Shown: positions 7,443-15,506, counted from the first letter of the stretch. The stretch is 21,964 bases of DNA from Collinsella sp. UBA6357 (GCA_002437815.1 DJRP01000030.1:118373-140336); one strand, 5' to 3'. Translations and numbers: made by a program. The notes: generated from the letters alone by a model not told the origin.

Positions 7443-7472
7443 GGCCCGAGCTGCGACCATGCAGTTCGGGCC
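7443..7472 (-). other. Intercistronic hairpin between EIIC and GH1 genes
   Basis: A stem of 12 pairs (7443-7454 with 7461-7472, one G-T wobble) closes a six-base loop. On the operon strand it is followed by ATTGTTATG, not a proper T-run. It could be a leaky terminator, an mRNA-processing or a 3'-end-protecting structure that sets different levels for the PTS and the hydrolase. Confidence 0.55.
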
Positions 7473-7503
7473 GCATGCAGAAAGCAGCCTTTATAAGATC
7501 TGG

Positions 7504-8796
7504 TTAAGCCTCCTGGGCTTCTTGCTCCTTTGCAACCAATTGCTTTTCGTACGCCTTAAAGAACGGGTAGTACAGCAAGTAGTTAGGAATAACAAGCAAC
7601 CAGTCGAAAATAAAGTTGCGGACATCCATGGAGCGCAGGTAGCTCACGAGACCAATGGGCATCAAGCCGGTAACGTAAACGAACGGTGTAGCGATGACGC
7701 CCAGCACCATGGCAGCGTAACCCAGCAGAATGTTAACGGGAACGGTAAGGATAAACGGAATAGCCATGATCGGGTTATACATGATGGGCATTCCGAACGT
7801 AACGGGCTCGTTAATGCCAAAACAGGCGGGTGCAATACCGGCGCGGGAAACAGCCTTGATCTGTTCAGACTTAGACCGAAGACCCATGATGCAGAGGGCA
7901 AGCGTGTTACCCGAACCACCGCAAGCCTGGATATACCAATAGGCCATGATAGGAGCGAGAATCGGAGCACCACCGGCAGTCACCGCATCGTTGCTGGCGG
8001 AGAACGCAGCCATCATGATCGGAGTAAGAATGGAGCCGACAATCGTTGTTCCATGGATACCAAAGCACCAAAGGAGCGCGGCGAGCATGTACATAAGAAT
8101 GATACCGGGCAGCGAACCCATGGCACCGAGCGGAGCTTGGAGCAGGGCCATGAAGCCAGAGCAAATGGTGTACGTGCCGCCAGTCGCAACGGAAATGCCC
8201 ACCGTCGCACCGGAGAACACAGCGACGCTTGCAAGCAGGGGCACAATCGCCGCAAAGCTGCCCTGAATAGCGGGCGGAACGATCTCGGGCATACGGATAT
8301 AGACGTTATGCTGTTCGCAGAATTTCTCAATCTGGACGCTAATGAAAACGATCAAGAATCCAGGGAACATGCCGGAGGCACCAAGATAGGACATCGCAAG
8401 AACGTTACCGGTCTCCGTAGAGCTGACTGGAGCAGCAGCCAAGAAAAACACCACGAGCGAATCGATCATCGTGATCAGCGGATTCTTGAGCTTAAGATTT
8501 TTGGCATAGTTGTACGAAAGCAACGCCATGACCCAGACAGACAGGAAGTTCATTGTGAACTGATACGGCGTCACAAGAAACGTCGAAACAGGCGTTCCGG
8601 GTTGGATGAGGTTGAGCATGCTGGGACCGAGCAGCGTGTTAAGGATGACGCAAATCGCGCCCACCATAATGACGGCCATGAGCGATGTCATGGCATTTTG
8701 CACCGCCGATAGGAACTTGTTGGCGCCAACTTTTTGACCGGCGGCTTGCAGGCCGACCATAAACTTGCTATTGAAGAATTTTTCCAAGGTTATCAT
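7504..8796 (-). CDS. PTS EIIC component, lactose/cellobiose family (CelB-like)
   Basis: This is the membrane permease of a cellobiose-type phosphotransferase system; it carries the sugar while EIIB phosphorylates it. The 430-residue protein is hydrophobic with roughly ten predicted membrane segments. Family landmarks are the N-terminal soluble helix (LEKFFNSKFM), the loop CFGIHGTTIVGSI in the middle, and GINEPVTFGMPIMYNP, which matches the conserved EIIC loop NEPVxFGxPI. It lies between EIIB (upstream) and GH1 (downstream) in the operon. Start choice is uncertain: AGAAGGG is only one base from ATG 8796 but about ten bases from a TTG at codon 4 (8787), which would give a protein three residues shorter and may be the real start. 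Substrate class is inferred from the family and from the GH1 partner. Confidence 0.94.
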   Translation of the reverse strand: MITLEKFFNSKFMVGLQAAGQKVGANKFLSAVQNAMTSLMAVIMVGAICVILNTLLGPSMLNLIQPGTPVSTFLVTPYQFTMNFLSVWVMALLSYNYAKNLKLKNPLITMIDSLVVFFLAAAPVSSTETGNVLAMSYLGASGMFPGFLIVFISVQIEKFCEQHNVYIRMPEIVPPAIQGSFAAIVPLLASVAVFSGATVGISVATGGTYTICSGFMALLQAPLGAMGSLPGIILMYMLAALLWCFGIHGTTIVGSILTPIMMAAFSASNDAVTAGGAPILAPIMAYWYIQACGGSGNTLALCIMGLRSKSEQIKAVSRAGIAPACFGINEPVTFGMPIMYNPIMAIPFILTVPVNILLGYAAMVLGVIATPFVYVTGLMPIGLVSYLRSMDVRNFIFDWLLVIPNYLLYYPFFKAYEKQLVAKEQEAQEA

Positions 8797-8826
8797 TCCC
8801 TTCTAGACGAGCCGAGCCTTAATGAA

Positions 8827-9126
8827 TCAGGCGATTCCAGCCGTCTTTTTTGCCAGCGCGTCGATGTTTTTGCAATTGGCGAGACCGTAATCCGCCGGAG
8901 GAATAGATGCGACAGGCTTACCGGTCGTCTGCTTGATCTCTTCGATGCGATAGGACATTTGGGGACCGACAAGAATCACGTCATAGTCCTTGGAAGTCTC
9001 CTCAGCCTCGGCGACGGCAACGGCAGAGATCTCATTATCCTCGCCGGCCTCGTCCCAGTACTTTTGCATCTTCTTCATCAAAATGCTTGTACTCATACCC
9101 ATAGCGCAAACAAGAAGAACTCTCAT
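8827..9126 (-). CDS. PTS EIIB component, lactose/cellobiose family
   Basis: This 99-residue cytoplasmic phosphocarrier receives phosphate from EIIA on a cysteine and passes it to the sugar bound by EIIC. The N-terminal MRVLLVCAMGMST carries the phosphorylated Cys7 in the standard CxxGMST P-loop-like context. The rest is a compact alpha/beta fold (DYDVILVGPQMSYRIEEIK) of normal length. A good AAAGGA precedes ATG 9126. The gene follows EIIA after a 111-base gap and precedes EIIC by 30 bases. The gap to EIIA contains a direct repeat CGGCACCG (around 9175-9198) but no obvious terminator or promoter, so co-transcription is likely. Confidence 0.95.
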   Translation of the reverse strand: MRVLLVCAMGMSTSILMKKMQKYWDEAGEDNEISAVAVAEAEETSKDYDVILVGPQMSYRIEEIKQTTGKPVASIPPADYGLANCKNIDALAKKTAGIA

Positions 9127-9237
9127 GGTCTTTCCTTTCTCATTTGATTGAATAAATTGCTACCGATTACGACACGGCACCGCGGCCGTCGGCACCGAAT
9201 GCGTCAATGTTTTAAAGCGACAACCATCGCTCAAGGT

Positions 9238-9573
9238 CTAGTGCATATTGCGGTATAGATCGATAATCTCGGATACGAGTTCCTGGGCAAGCATGGCAGT
9301 CATCAGGTGATCTTGAGCGTGCACAAGGAGCACGTCCACGGGAAGATGCTCGCCGCCGTCTTCCTGCGCCTGAGCCTCAGCGGAAAGCAAATCGGTTTGT
9401 GTCTGGTGGGCTGCAAGCGCCGCTTCCTTTGATTGGGTCATAAGCTCGTCTGCTTTGTCAAAGTCGCCTTTTTTCGCAGCGTTCAACGCTTCGAACGCGA
9501 GACTCCTGGCAGCACCAGCATTTGCGATCAGTTGGAACGGGATCTGTTCGAACTCGTCGGTATTGATGTTCAT
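9238..9573 (-). CDS. PTS EIIA component, lactose/cellobiose family
   Basis: This is a 111-residue, all-helical cytoplasmic protein that forms trimers in the family and carries phosphate from HPr to EIIB. The C-terminal HAQDHLMTAMLAQEL holds the family's phosphorylation-site histidine, most likely His85 (VHAQDHLM). The middle helix with repeated Lys/Ala/Glu residues (residues 28-65) is typical of the coiled trimer. AAAGGAATGAA precedes ATG 9573. The gene is 84 bases downstream of the regulator on the same strand. In that gap the plus strand has CCGCG and CGGG-type half-sites around 9612-9630 that could form a small hairpin, but nothing decisive. Confidence 0.95.
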   Translation of the reverse strand: MNINTDEFEQIPFQLIANAGAARSLAFEALNAAKKGDFDKADELMTQSKEAALAAHQTQTDLLSAEAQAQEDGGEHLPVDVLLVHAQDHLMTAMLAQELVSEIIDLYRNMH

Positions 9574-9657
9574 TTCATTCCTTTCAAAGGTTGTTGGCTT
9601 TAGACTGTCCCGCGGTCAAAACGCGGTTTCAGTTGACAATCAGACAAGAGCAAGGCC

Positions 9658-11571
9658 CTATTTCTCAGCCCCGTCGAGCAAGGCGCAAAGTGTTTCCCAA
9701 CGACGCTCACGCACGAGGCGAGCTATGGAAACTTCGTCGACCATGAGGGAAGCGAGTGCATCATAAAAATCCCTTCCAGGTCCCCCATCACGCGAGACGG
9801 ACAGAAGAAAGATCACTTGTACCTCATGGGAATCTCCCCACGGAACTGGCTTGTCGGTTATGCCGACGGTCACAATGGTTTCATCGCTGACAGCCTCGAT
9901 GGGATGCGGCATAGCGACATTGTTGCCATACGTGGTCTGCATCGCCTTCTCGCGCCTGAAAACAAGGTCGCGGTAGCCTTCACCCGCACCGCCATGCTCG
10001 ATGCGACGCTCGCAGAGCCAATCAAGGATCTCTTCGCGTGTGTCACACGGAACATGGGGATAAAAAAGTGTTCTATCAAAGTAGGGGATCACTTTTTCGC
10101 TATCAATCCGAGAGCTCAGTACGGCCCTTACATCACGCTTTTCGGCCTCACCGAGAAACGCGCTCACCTGGCGAACAGGACGCGCGATCTTTAGGTCGAC
10201 CGGAACGGTGGTGAAAACGTAATCGATATCCGTGAGATCGATATCGGCAACGTGGGCGGCATCGCAAGTCTTGACGTCGGCTAGCCATTGGCCAAATTCT
10301 CTTTCATACAGATGTTCAAGCAGCTTGGCTGTACCTGCACCGCTCGCGCACACGATCAAAATCCGCTTACCTTCAGCATGGGTTTTTTCGCGCTCCAATG
10401 CCAGCGCGAAGGACATGGCGATATAACCGATTTCATCGTCCGACGGTGCACGCCCGTATTCATGCGCCAAGGAAACGGAAGACTCCACCGCCATCGACCA
10501 TGCCAAGGGATATCTCACCCTCACTTCGTCGAGCAGAGGATTCTTAAGGTTCATGTTATAAGTAAGCCGGTAAGATAGGGGAACAATATGCCGCGCCAGA
10601 TTCATGCGAAGCTCAAGGTTATCTCTAAAGTCATAGCGGAAGGACGTCTTGACCACATCAAGCATATCTGAGACGACCTTCCACACGTCATCGTCTATGA
10701 CGACCGGCGCGTTCTCGTCCTCCGTCTTGGGAATCATCTGCTTGCTTGCTAGATGGATGGCTATATAAGCGATCTCTTCAACCGGAAGAGTCACGCTGAG
10801 AGATTTCTCCAACTCAAGAGCGATGTCACGCGCCACGGAGTATTCGCGCGTCGCCTCCATGTGCTCTAACTCATCACCACTCATGGGCACGTAGTTTCCC
10901 TCGCGGATTCGTAAAATAGCAACAGCAACATGAACGAGCAGATTTCGATACGCGAGCGTGCTCACCGAAAAAGCGTCACGGCGCACAACTTCATCGATGC
11001 AAGTCGAAACACGCTCTAAAAGCTTCTGGCGCTCCTTATCCTCCGACATCCCGTCATCAAGTAATCCTCCAGAGACGACGGAAGCGATACAGAGCCTTCG
11101 AGACATTTCGCCACCGGTCACTTTAATTCCATAGCGAGGACGACGCTCGATAGTGAGGCCATAGGAATTGATAAATTGCTCCGCAATTGATAGATCATGC
11201 GAGATTGTTCCAACAGAGACAAACAGCATCTCCGCAAGATCCTCTTTTGTAATCCAATCGCTGCGAGAAAGGAGATCATCGACGATATAGGCGACACGTT
11301 CTTTGGAATTCTCCGGCAAAGCAGCCACGGAGCCCGTGTTTGCTCTGTTTCGTGAGAGCCATTCGGTAAATGCAGCCTCATCTGCGCATGTAAGGGAATA
11401 GCATCCTCGCTTCAGGACGATTTGCGCAAACGGAATCATGGCGTCGTTCGCGCGACGCACATAGGTTCGCACCGTCCGGTCACTAACACCGAGAAGCCGC
11501 GTCAGCTCCACAGGCGTCACATTTTGATGATCACGCACATAAGTCGCAAGTTCGGCATCGCTCAGTCTCAT
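9658..11571 (-). CDS. LicR/MtlR-type PTS-regulated transcription activator
   Basis: The 637-residue regulator probably activates the downstream beta-glucoside PTS operon when its sugar is present. Domains in order: HTH (about 15-45, PVELTRLLGVSDRTVRTYVRR), second HTH (about 90-150, ITKEDLAEMLFVSVGTISHDL), PRD1 (about 180-290, His214 and His273), PRD2 (about 300-395, His328), EIIB-like (about 402-475, Cys408 in VCASGAGTAK) and EIIA-like mannitol/fructose type (about 500-635, His556 in MPHPIEA). This is the LicR-type architecture for DNA-binding activators, not the short BglG RNA-binding type. The second PRD2 site has Ser387 (IAMSFALALER) where a His is usual. ATG 11571 is preceded by AAAGGGGGAGAG; the in-frame ATG at 11658 has no such site. 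First gene of the operon, so autoregulation is likely. Confidence 0.92.
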   Translation of the reverse strand: MRLSDAELATYVRDHQNVTPVELTRLLGVSDRTVRTYVRRANDAMIPFAQIVLKRGCYSLTCADEAAFTEWLSRNRANTGSVAALPENSKERVAYIVDDLLSRSDWITKEDLAEMLFVSVGTISHDLSIAEQFINSYGLTIERRPRYGIKVTGGEMSRRLCIASVVSGGLLDDGMSEDKERQKLLERVSTCIDEVVRRDAFSVSTLAYRNLLVHVAVAILRIREGNYVPMSGDELEHMEATREYSVARDIALELEKSLSVTLPVEEIAYIAIHLASKQMIPKTEDENAPVVIDDDVWKVVSDMLDVVKTSFRYDFRDNLELRMNLARHIVPLSYRLTYNMNLKNPLLDEVRVRYPLAWSMAVESSVSLAHEYGRAPSDDEIGYIAMSFALALEREKTHAEGKRILIVCASGAGTAKLLEHLYEREFGQWLADVKTCDAAHVADIDLTDIDYVFTTVPVDLKIARPVRQVSAFLGEAEKRDVRAVLSSRIDSEKVIPYFDRTLFYPHVPCDTREEILDWLCERRIEHGGAGEGYRDLVFRREKAMQTTYGNNVAMPHPIEAVSDETIVTVGITDKPVPWGDSHEVQVIFLLSVSRDGGPGRDFYDALASLMVDEVSIARLVRERRWETLCALLDGAEK

Positions 11572-11645
11572 CTCTCCCCCTTTCAAAATTAAATGTACAA
11601 AAGTCAGAAAGGGAGCTCCATACGCAATGTGACCGATTTTTTGGA

Positions 11646-11701
11646 AGCGTTTCTGCATGATTGGAGGAAGATCCGATGACTGAACATGTCGTTGAAACGC
11701 T
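11646..11701. promoter_or_regulatory. Inverted repeat upstream of the PTS regulator (candidate operator)
   Basis: AGCGTTTC at 11646-11653 and GAAACGCT at 11694-11701 form a perfect 8-bp inverted repeat with a 40-base gap, 75 bases or more upstream of the regulator start. Widely spaced dyads are plausible activator sites. I could not fix a -10/-35 pair; TTTAAT near 11590 on the minus strand is a weak -10 candidate. Confidence 0.3.
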
Positions 11702-11720
11702 CAGGACAACTCGCATACCA

Positions 11721-11763
11721 AGGATCCCGTCGGACATGTGTCCGGCGGGATCCTATTTCTTTT
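11721..11763. terminator. Strong hairpin with T-rich tail on the plus strand
   Basis: A 15-16 bp stem (11721-11736 with 11739-11754, one G-T pair) is followed on the plus strand by ATTTCTTTT. No plus-strand gene lies upstream. On the minus strand the tail is not T-rich, so it may limit read-through from the surface-protein gene only weakly, or stop antisense transcription. Confidence 0.5.
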
Positions 11764-11784
11764 CGATTCGCTGCAAATGGGCAA

Positions 11785-11898
11785 ATGGAGACACGGTTGG
11801 ACGTTTTTGGAGCCGAAAGTGTCCGGCAGTGTCGTCTTTGAGCTGCTAGGGGACGCCATCGGACGCTTCGGAGGCCAAAAACGTCCAGCGGCGTCGCC
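11785..11898. repeat. Long imperfect palindrome downstream of the surface-protein gene
   Basis: Two arms of about 48 bases are inverted copies at roughly 70% or better. The core is a perfect 13-bp pair, TGGACGTTTTTGG at 11798-11810 and CCAAAAACGTCCA at 11875-11887, and the inner parts (CCGAAAGTGTCCGG against CCGATGGCGTCC-type sequence) also pair. It ends five bases before the surface-protein stop codon. It may be an intergenic repeat or a transcript-end structure. The remainder of 11572-11902 holds the hairpin and the dyad listed separately. Confidence 0.55.
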
Positions 11899-11902
11899 AC
11901 AT

Positions 11903-13927
11903 CTACTCGCGGCGCTTGGTCGCGGCGATGCCAATCGCCGCTGCCGTGGCACCGGCGACGCCCATGGCGACAACCGTGAGCAGCGCGTCGTCGCCGGTAG
12001 CAGCGAGGACGGCGTTAGACTTGGCATCCTTGCCCTTCTCGACCGTAGTGGTCTTGACCACGGTTGTGGTGCTCTTGGCGTCCTTGATCGAGGTATCGGT
12101 GGCAGGCTCGATCTTCCTATCGTCACCCTTGTCAGTCGGTTTTTGCTCGGAGCCGGATGCGGGCTTCTCGGGCTCGCTCGGCGTGGATTCATTGGGGTCG
12201 GGCGCGACTTCCGGCATGCAGGTCAGGTCGGTAACGACCCACATCGTGCCATCCGACCCGTCACTGTCATCGCCCTCATAGCGTGTGTAGTTCACGAATT
12301 TGCCATTGATCTTGAGCTTAGTGCTGGGCCCAAATATATAGCGGACGTTTCCGACATCACCGTACGCCGTCACATACACGCCGTAGCGATAGGTCTTTCC
12401 GCCTTCGAACGCACTAAACTTGTTTTGGAAAAACGAGCCGAAGTCAGTTGACATCGCCCCAGTCTTGCCGTCAAGGTCCCACCATTCACAACGGTATGCA
12501 TAGTTTGCACCATCAGGAACTTTACCAGTAAACACTGGTTTGTCCCCATCTTTAAAACCAACTGTGACGCCATCGATTTCGACCACGTCGATCGTGCGCA
12601 CCTCGACCCCCGCGCTTGGCGTTATGGTCTTAATAGCAGGGATGTACATGGCCCCGCCCACAAAAGGTGTTGTCACCTTTTGACCATTCACCGTGATAAC
12701 GGTCTTGTCGGTAAAGGTGCGCCCGTCCTTGGGCTTAACCATAAGGGAGTATACATACTTCTTTCCCTGTTCAAACGTACCGATCGTCGGCAGGCTGCCG
12801 TGTAGTTTCCCATCGGAATACCAAGCGGCGACGGGCTCGTTGCCCTCCACTTCCTGCCAGCACTCGTAGACGATCTCGTATTTGACCTCGTCTCCCGCAG
12901 TCACCCAAGCCGTCGCTTGCGGCATGTCGCCAGCCCGATAGTCGAACTTCACGTTCTCGACGGCGAGCGTCGCAATCTCGGATGTCTCCGCGGCGGGAAT
13001 CGTGAGACTGAATTTGATATACGTGTGGTTGCGCGTGTAATAGTCGTCACGGATCTCATGGATGATCGCCTTTCCTCCAGAACCGCCAAAAATATCATCG
13101 AGATTGCCGACGATGATGCCACCGGGCTCATACGTCGTTCCCGCATAGGTGATCTTCGAGCCCGTATAGGTCGTCGTCATCAAGCTTTTAAGCTCTTGAT
13201 AGCCGGTCTCGCACTGTCGATCTTCCTGTTGCCGCTGAATGCCGTCCATATCGACGGTAAACATCGTCTGCTTGGTCGCGTCGTCATATGTCGCTCGAAC
13301 AGTCGAATTTCCCAAACCACCGAAGTTGAAATCCATGCCATTGACGGAAGAGTAGTCACCCTTCTCGACGCCCGTCCCATTGACCAGGCTTATCGACACA
13401 TCCGTTCTGGTGTCGGTGTAGTTGTTGCGCACCGTCGTTTCGACTTTGGTATTGCTGCCGCCGATCACCTCGCTCACGCCCTGGGTCGACACCTGACCTG
13501 CGGACGAGGCGCCGTCCGCTGCAGCGGCTCCGGTATCGGGCAATGCAGCGACATCTGCTGAGCCGCCTTGGTCCTGTCCCGTTGCGGGCTGCACATCAGC
13601 GGTCGGCTGCTGAGCCGGCTCCGAGGATCCCGCGGCGGCAGGCTCATCCGCCGAACCGCCTGTCGCGTCACCGCTTTCCCCTTGCGTCGTCGAAGCGGCC
13701 ACTACGCCAGTCTCCGGGGCCGCCGCAACCGCCTCCGCAGCCGGGGCCGCATCGACCCCGCCGCCAAGCTCCGTCGCGAGTGCCACGCTCGGCAGCAGCA
13801 TCTGCCCCACCATGAGCGCACACGCACCCGCACTCGCGATCTTGATCCCCGCGCTCCTCCACGAGCCATGGACAAGGTGTCCGGCGCGTTTGCTCGATGT
13901 CGACGTTTTAAAATGCTTTCCTCGCAT
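11903..13927 (-). CDS. Large secreted surface protein with LPxTG-like LAATG sorting signal
   Basis: The 674-residue protein is predicted to be exported and linked to the cell wall. Residues 1-51 form a long signal peptide with a basic start and a hydrophobic core, cleaving after SVALA. A low-complexity Ala/Gly/Ser/Glu region follows (about 55-150). The C-terminus has a Pro/Glu/Lys-rich spacer, then LAATG at 641-645, a hydrophobic helix and a KRRE tail, the layout of a sortase substrate but with Ala in place of Pro. In between are two related stretches of roughly 110 residues: each has an aromatic-rich Y..CxW segment, then FExGKxYxY, then an NGxxV ending. I do not recognise a named adhesin. 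ATG 13927 has GGGAGG upstream; the longer in-frame start at 13966 does not. No sortase gene is in the window. Confidence 0.85.
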   Translation of the reverse strand: MRGKHFKTSTSSKRAGHLVHGSWRSAGIKIASAGACALMVGQMLLPSVALATELGGGVDAAPAAEAVAAAPETGVVAASTTQGESGDATGGSADEPAAAGSSEPAQQPTADVQPATGQDQGGSADVAALPDTGAAAADGASSAGQVSTQGVSEVIGGSNTKVETTVRNNYTDTRTDVSISLVNGTGVEKGDYSSVNGMDFNFGGLGNSTVRATYDDATKQTMFTVDMDGIQRQQEDRQCETGYQELKSLMTTTYTGSKITYAGTTYEPGGIIVGNLDDIFGGSGGKAIIHEIRDDYYTRNHTYIKFSLTIPAAETSEIATLAVENVKFDYRAGDMPQATAWVTAGDEVKYEIVYECWQEVEGNEPVAAWYSDGKLHGSLPTIGTFEQGKKYVYSLMVKPKDGRTFTDKTVITVNGQKVTTPFVGGAMYIPAIKTITPSAGVEVRTIDVVEIDGVTVGFKDGDKPVFTGKVPDGANYAYRCEWWDLDGKTGAMSTDFGSFFQNKFSAFEGGKTYRYGVYVTAYGDVGNVRYIFGPSTKLKINGKFVNYTRYEGDDSDGSDGTMWVVTDLTCMPEVAPDPNESTPSEPEKPASGSEQKPTDKGDDRKIEPATDTSIKDAKSTTTVVKTTTVEKGKDAKSNAVLAATGDDALLTVVAMGVAGATAAAIGIAATKRRE

Positions 13928-13975
13928 GGCAGCCTCCCGCTCGGTTGATTGTTCTTTGCTCCCCAACCGTCACAC

Positions 13976-14001
13976 ACGCACGGGTACATAGCTAGGTGCG
14001 T
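13976..14001. promoter_or_regulatory. Inverted repeat in the divergent intergenic region
   Basis: ACGCAC (13976-13981) and GTGCGT (13996-14001) form a short dyad with a 14-base spacer, 49 bases upstream of the surface-protein start. On the minus strand TATGTA within it could be part of a -10 box. Candidate regulator site only. Confidence 0.25.
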
Positions 14002-14049
14002 ACATGCGAACCATCCTGTTGACCTGCGATTTAGCAAAATGTCGTGCCG

Positions 14050-14082
14050 GCATGCGCGCATCACGCATGCTCGGGCTACAAT
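14050..14082 (+). promoter_or_regulatory. Candidate -10 box with overlapping dyad upstream of the LuxR-type gene
   Basis: TACAAT at 14077-14082 is a good -10 match and would start transcription near 14089. GCATGCG (14050-14056) and CGCATGC (14064-14070) form a 7-bp inverted repeat in place of a recognisable -35 box, as expected for an activator- or repressor-controlled promoter. A start there excludes the upstream in-frame ATGs and supports GTG 14121. Confidence 0.45.
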
Positions 14083-14120
14083 CAGACGAACCCCTCGCAA
14101 CTAAGCACCGAAAGGCCTCC

Positions 14121-15506
14121 GTGAGCATCAGCAGCACCAAACTTCGAGCCGTTATCGCGCTCGCGCTCTTCACATTTAGCTTCTTGGCAACCGAGTTTCG
14201 ATTCGATATCGCCATGGGAGTGCTCGCAGGGCCCGAAGCGGTCGTCGGCGCGCAGGCCCTCATCCTCGGCGCAAGCGTCATCGGCTTTGTCGGCTACGGT
14301 TTTGTGGGGCATCGCGTTCGCGGTAAGCTCCTTTTGGGAGCAAGCGCGGCGATGGCCATCGCCGGCATCGCTGCCGCAGAGCTTGCCGCCGATCCGTTTA
14401 CGTTACAGGCACTCGGCTGCGTCGCCTTTCTGGCTTTTGGCCTTTTGGGCGGAGCGGCCCATACGCGGTTCGCCCTGACCTTTGAGAGCGATCCAAAACT
14501 CGCAACCGGGGCCGGTTCCGCTTATGCAGCAGGCATCTTGCTTCAATTTGCCTGCAACCTCGTGATCCCCGCGGGCATCGTCGAAGGTATCGTCCTTATC
14601 ACAGGAACTATCGCGCTCGCGGCTGTCGTTATCACGTTGCCCCAACAGGCAGAAATCTCCAGCTCAACAGTTGGAGACAAACCTACGGCCAAGCGCGTCC
14701 TTGCACAGCCCCTTTGGAGCGCGGCGCTCATCGCCGTCCTCGCCTGCATGTTCTCCACGCTCGACAACGTGGTCACGCTCTCCAACGCGCAGGGCATCAT
14801 CGCCGTCCAAACGTGGCCACGCCTCTTTCTCGCAGCCAGCGGACTTGTTGCCGGCATCCTCTTCGACCTTGCCGAGCGCCGCTACATGGGCTTCATCATG
14901 TTTGCCATGACCGCGCTCTCCACCATCTCGATCCTCGCGGTCGAGGCCGGCGCCAGCCCCGTTCTAGGACTCATCGTCTTCTATCTGAGCTCAGGGTTCT
15001 TCGTCACGTTCTTCACGTCGCTCTTTACACAGCTGGCGCCGCGCACGCAGCGCCCCCACCTCTGGGCCGGCATGGGGCGTGCCACCAACAACCTCTGTGC
15101 CTTCACGATATCGAGCGTTTCGCTCGCACTTGCCACCAGCGGCAACGTCTCCCTGATCATGATCGCCGCTGTGGTGCTGTTTGTTGCGGCAAGCGGCCTA
15201 TTTGTCGCAGGCGGCCTCTTTCGGCTGCCACAGTCCGACCAGGAGCGCCGCCATCTCGAGCAGGCGGAACGAGCGCTCGACACGCCTTCAATCGATGAGC
15301 AGCGCATAAGCTTTATCGAGGTCCACGCCCTCACCCCGCGCGAGACAGACGTACTCATCGCCGTCACTGCCGACGAACGCCCGCTCAAGCAGGTTGCCGA
15401 CGACCTGGGCATCTCGCTGCGCATGGTGCAGCGACACCTGACCTCGATATATCAAAAAACCGGCACGCAAACGCGCGCCGGTCTGACCAAGGCTTTCCCG
15501 TCATAA
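14121..15506 (+). CDS. LuxR-family regulator with multi-spanning membrane N-terminal half
   Basis: The 461-residue protein joins about twelve hydrophobic segments (roughly residues 8-370) to a C-terminal LuxR/GerE helix-turn-helix (about 400-455). The DNA-binding part reads LTPRETDVLIAV, then LKQVADDLGISLRMVQRHLTSIYQKTG, a clear match to the family pattern. Such MFS-like membrane regulators are abundant in Coriobacteriia and are thought to sense small molecules at the membrane, but no ligand is known. GTG 14121 is chosen because GAAAGG lies a few bases upstream and the predicted -10 box at 14077 lies between it and the ATG at 14004. The gene is divergent from the surface-protein gene, which makes that gene a plausible target. 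A charged loop separates the last membrane segment from the HTH. Confidence 0.87.
   Translation: MSISSTKLRAVIALALFTFSFLATEFRFDIAMGVLAGPEAVVGAQALILGASVIGFVGYGFVGHRVRGKLLLGASAAMAIAGIAAAELAADPFTLQALGCVAFLAFGLLGGAAHTRFALTFESDPKLATGAGSAYAAGILLQFACNLVIPAGIVEGIVLITGTIALAAVVITLPQQAEISSSTVGDKPTAKRVLAQPLWSAALIAVLACMFSTLDNVVTLSNAQGIIAVQTWPRLFLAASGLVAGILFDLAERRYMGFIMFAMTALSTISILAVEAGASPVLGLIVFYLSSGFFVTFFTSLFTQLAPRTQRPHLWAGMGRATNNLCAFTISSVSLALATSGNVSLIMIAAVVLFVAASGLFVAGGLFRLPQSDQERRHLEQAERALDTPSIDEQRISFIEVHALTPRETDVLIAVTADERPLKQVADDLGISLRMVQRHLTSIYQKTGTQTRAGLTKAFPS

Noticed and set aside
7441..8712. A long open frame on the plus strand opposite the EIIC gene
   Set aside because: It lies antisense to a clear PTS permease, and its Asn/Arg/His/Gly-rich composition is that of a shadow frame.
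9574..9657. Internal promoter or RNA antiterminator site between the regulator and EIIA genes
   Set aside because: I found no -35/-10 pair with acceptable spacing and only a weak 5-bp hairpin. The regulator is of the DNA-binding LicR architecture, so an RNA antiterminator target is not expected.
14004..14120. ATG 14004 as start of the LuxR-type gene
   Set aside because: There is no ribosome-binding site, and the predicted -10 box (14077) and dyad lie downstream of it. GTG 14121 has GAAAGG and starts at the usual place before the first membrane segment.
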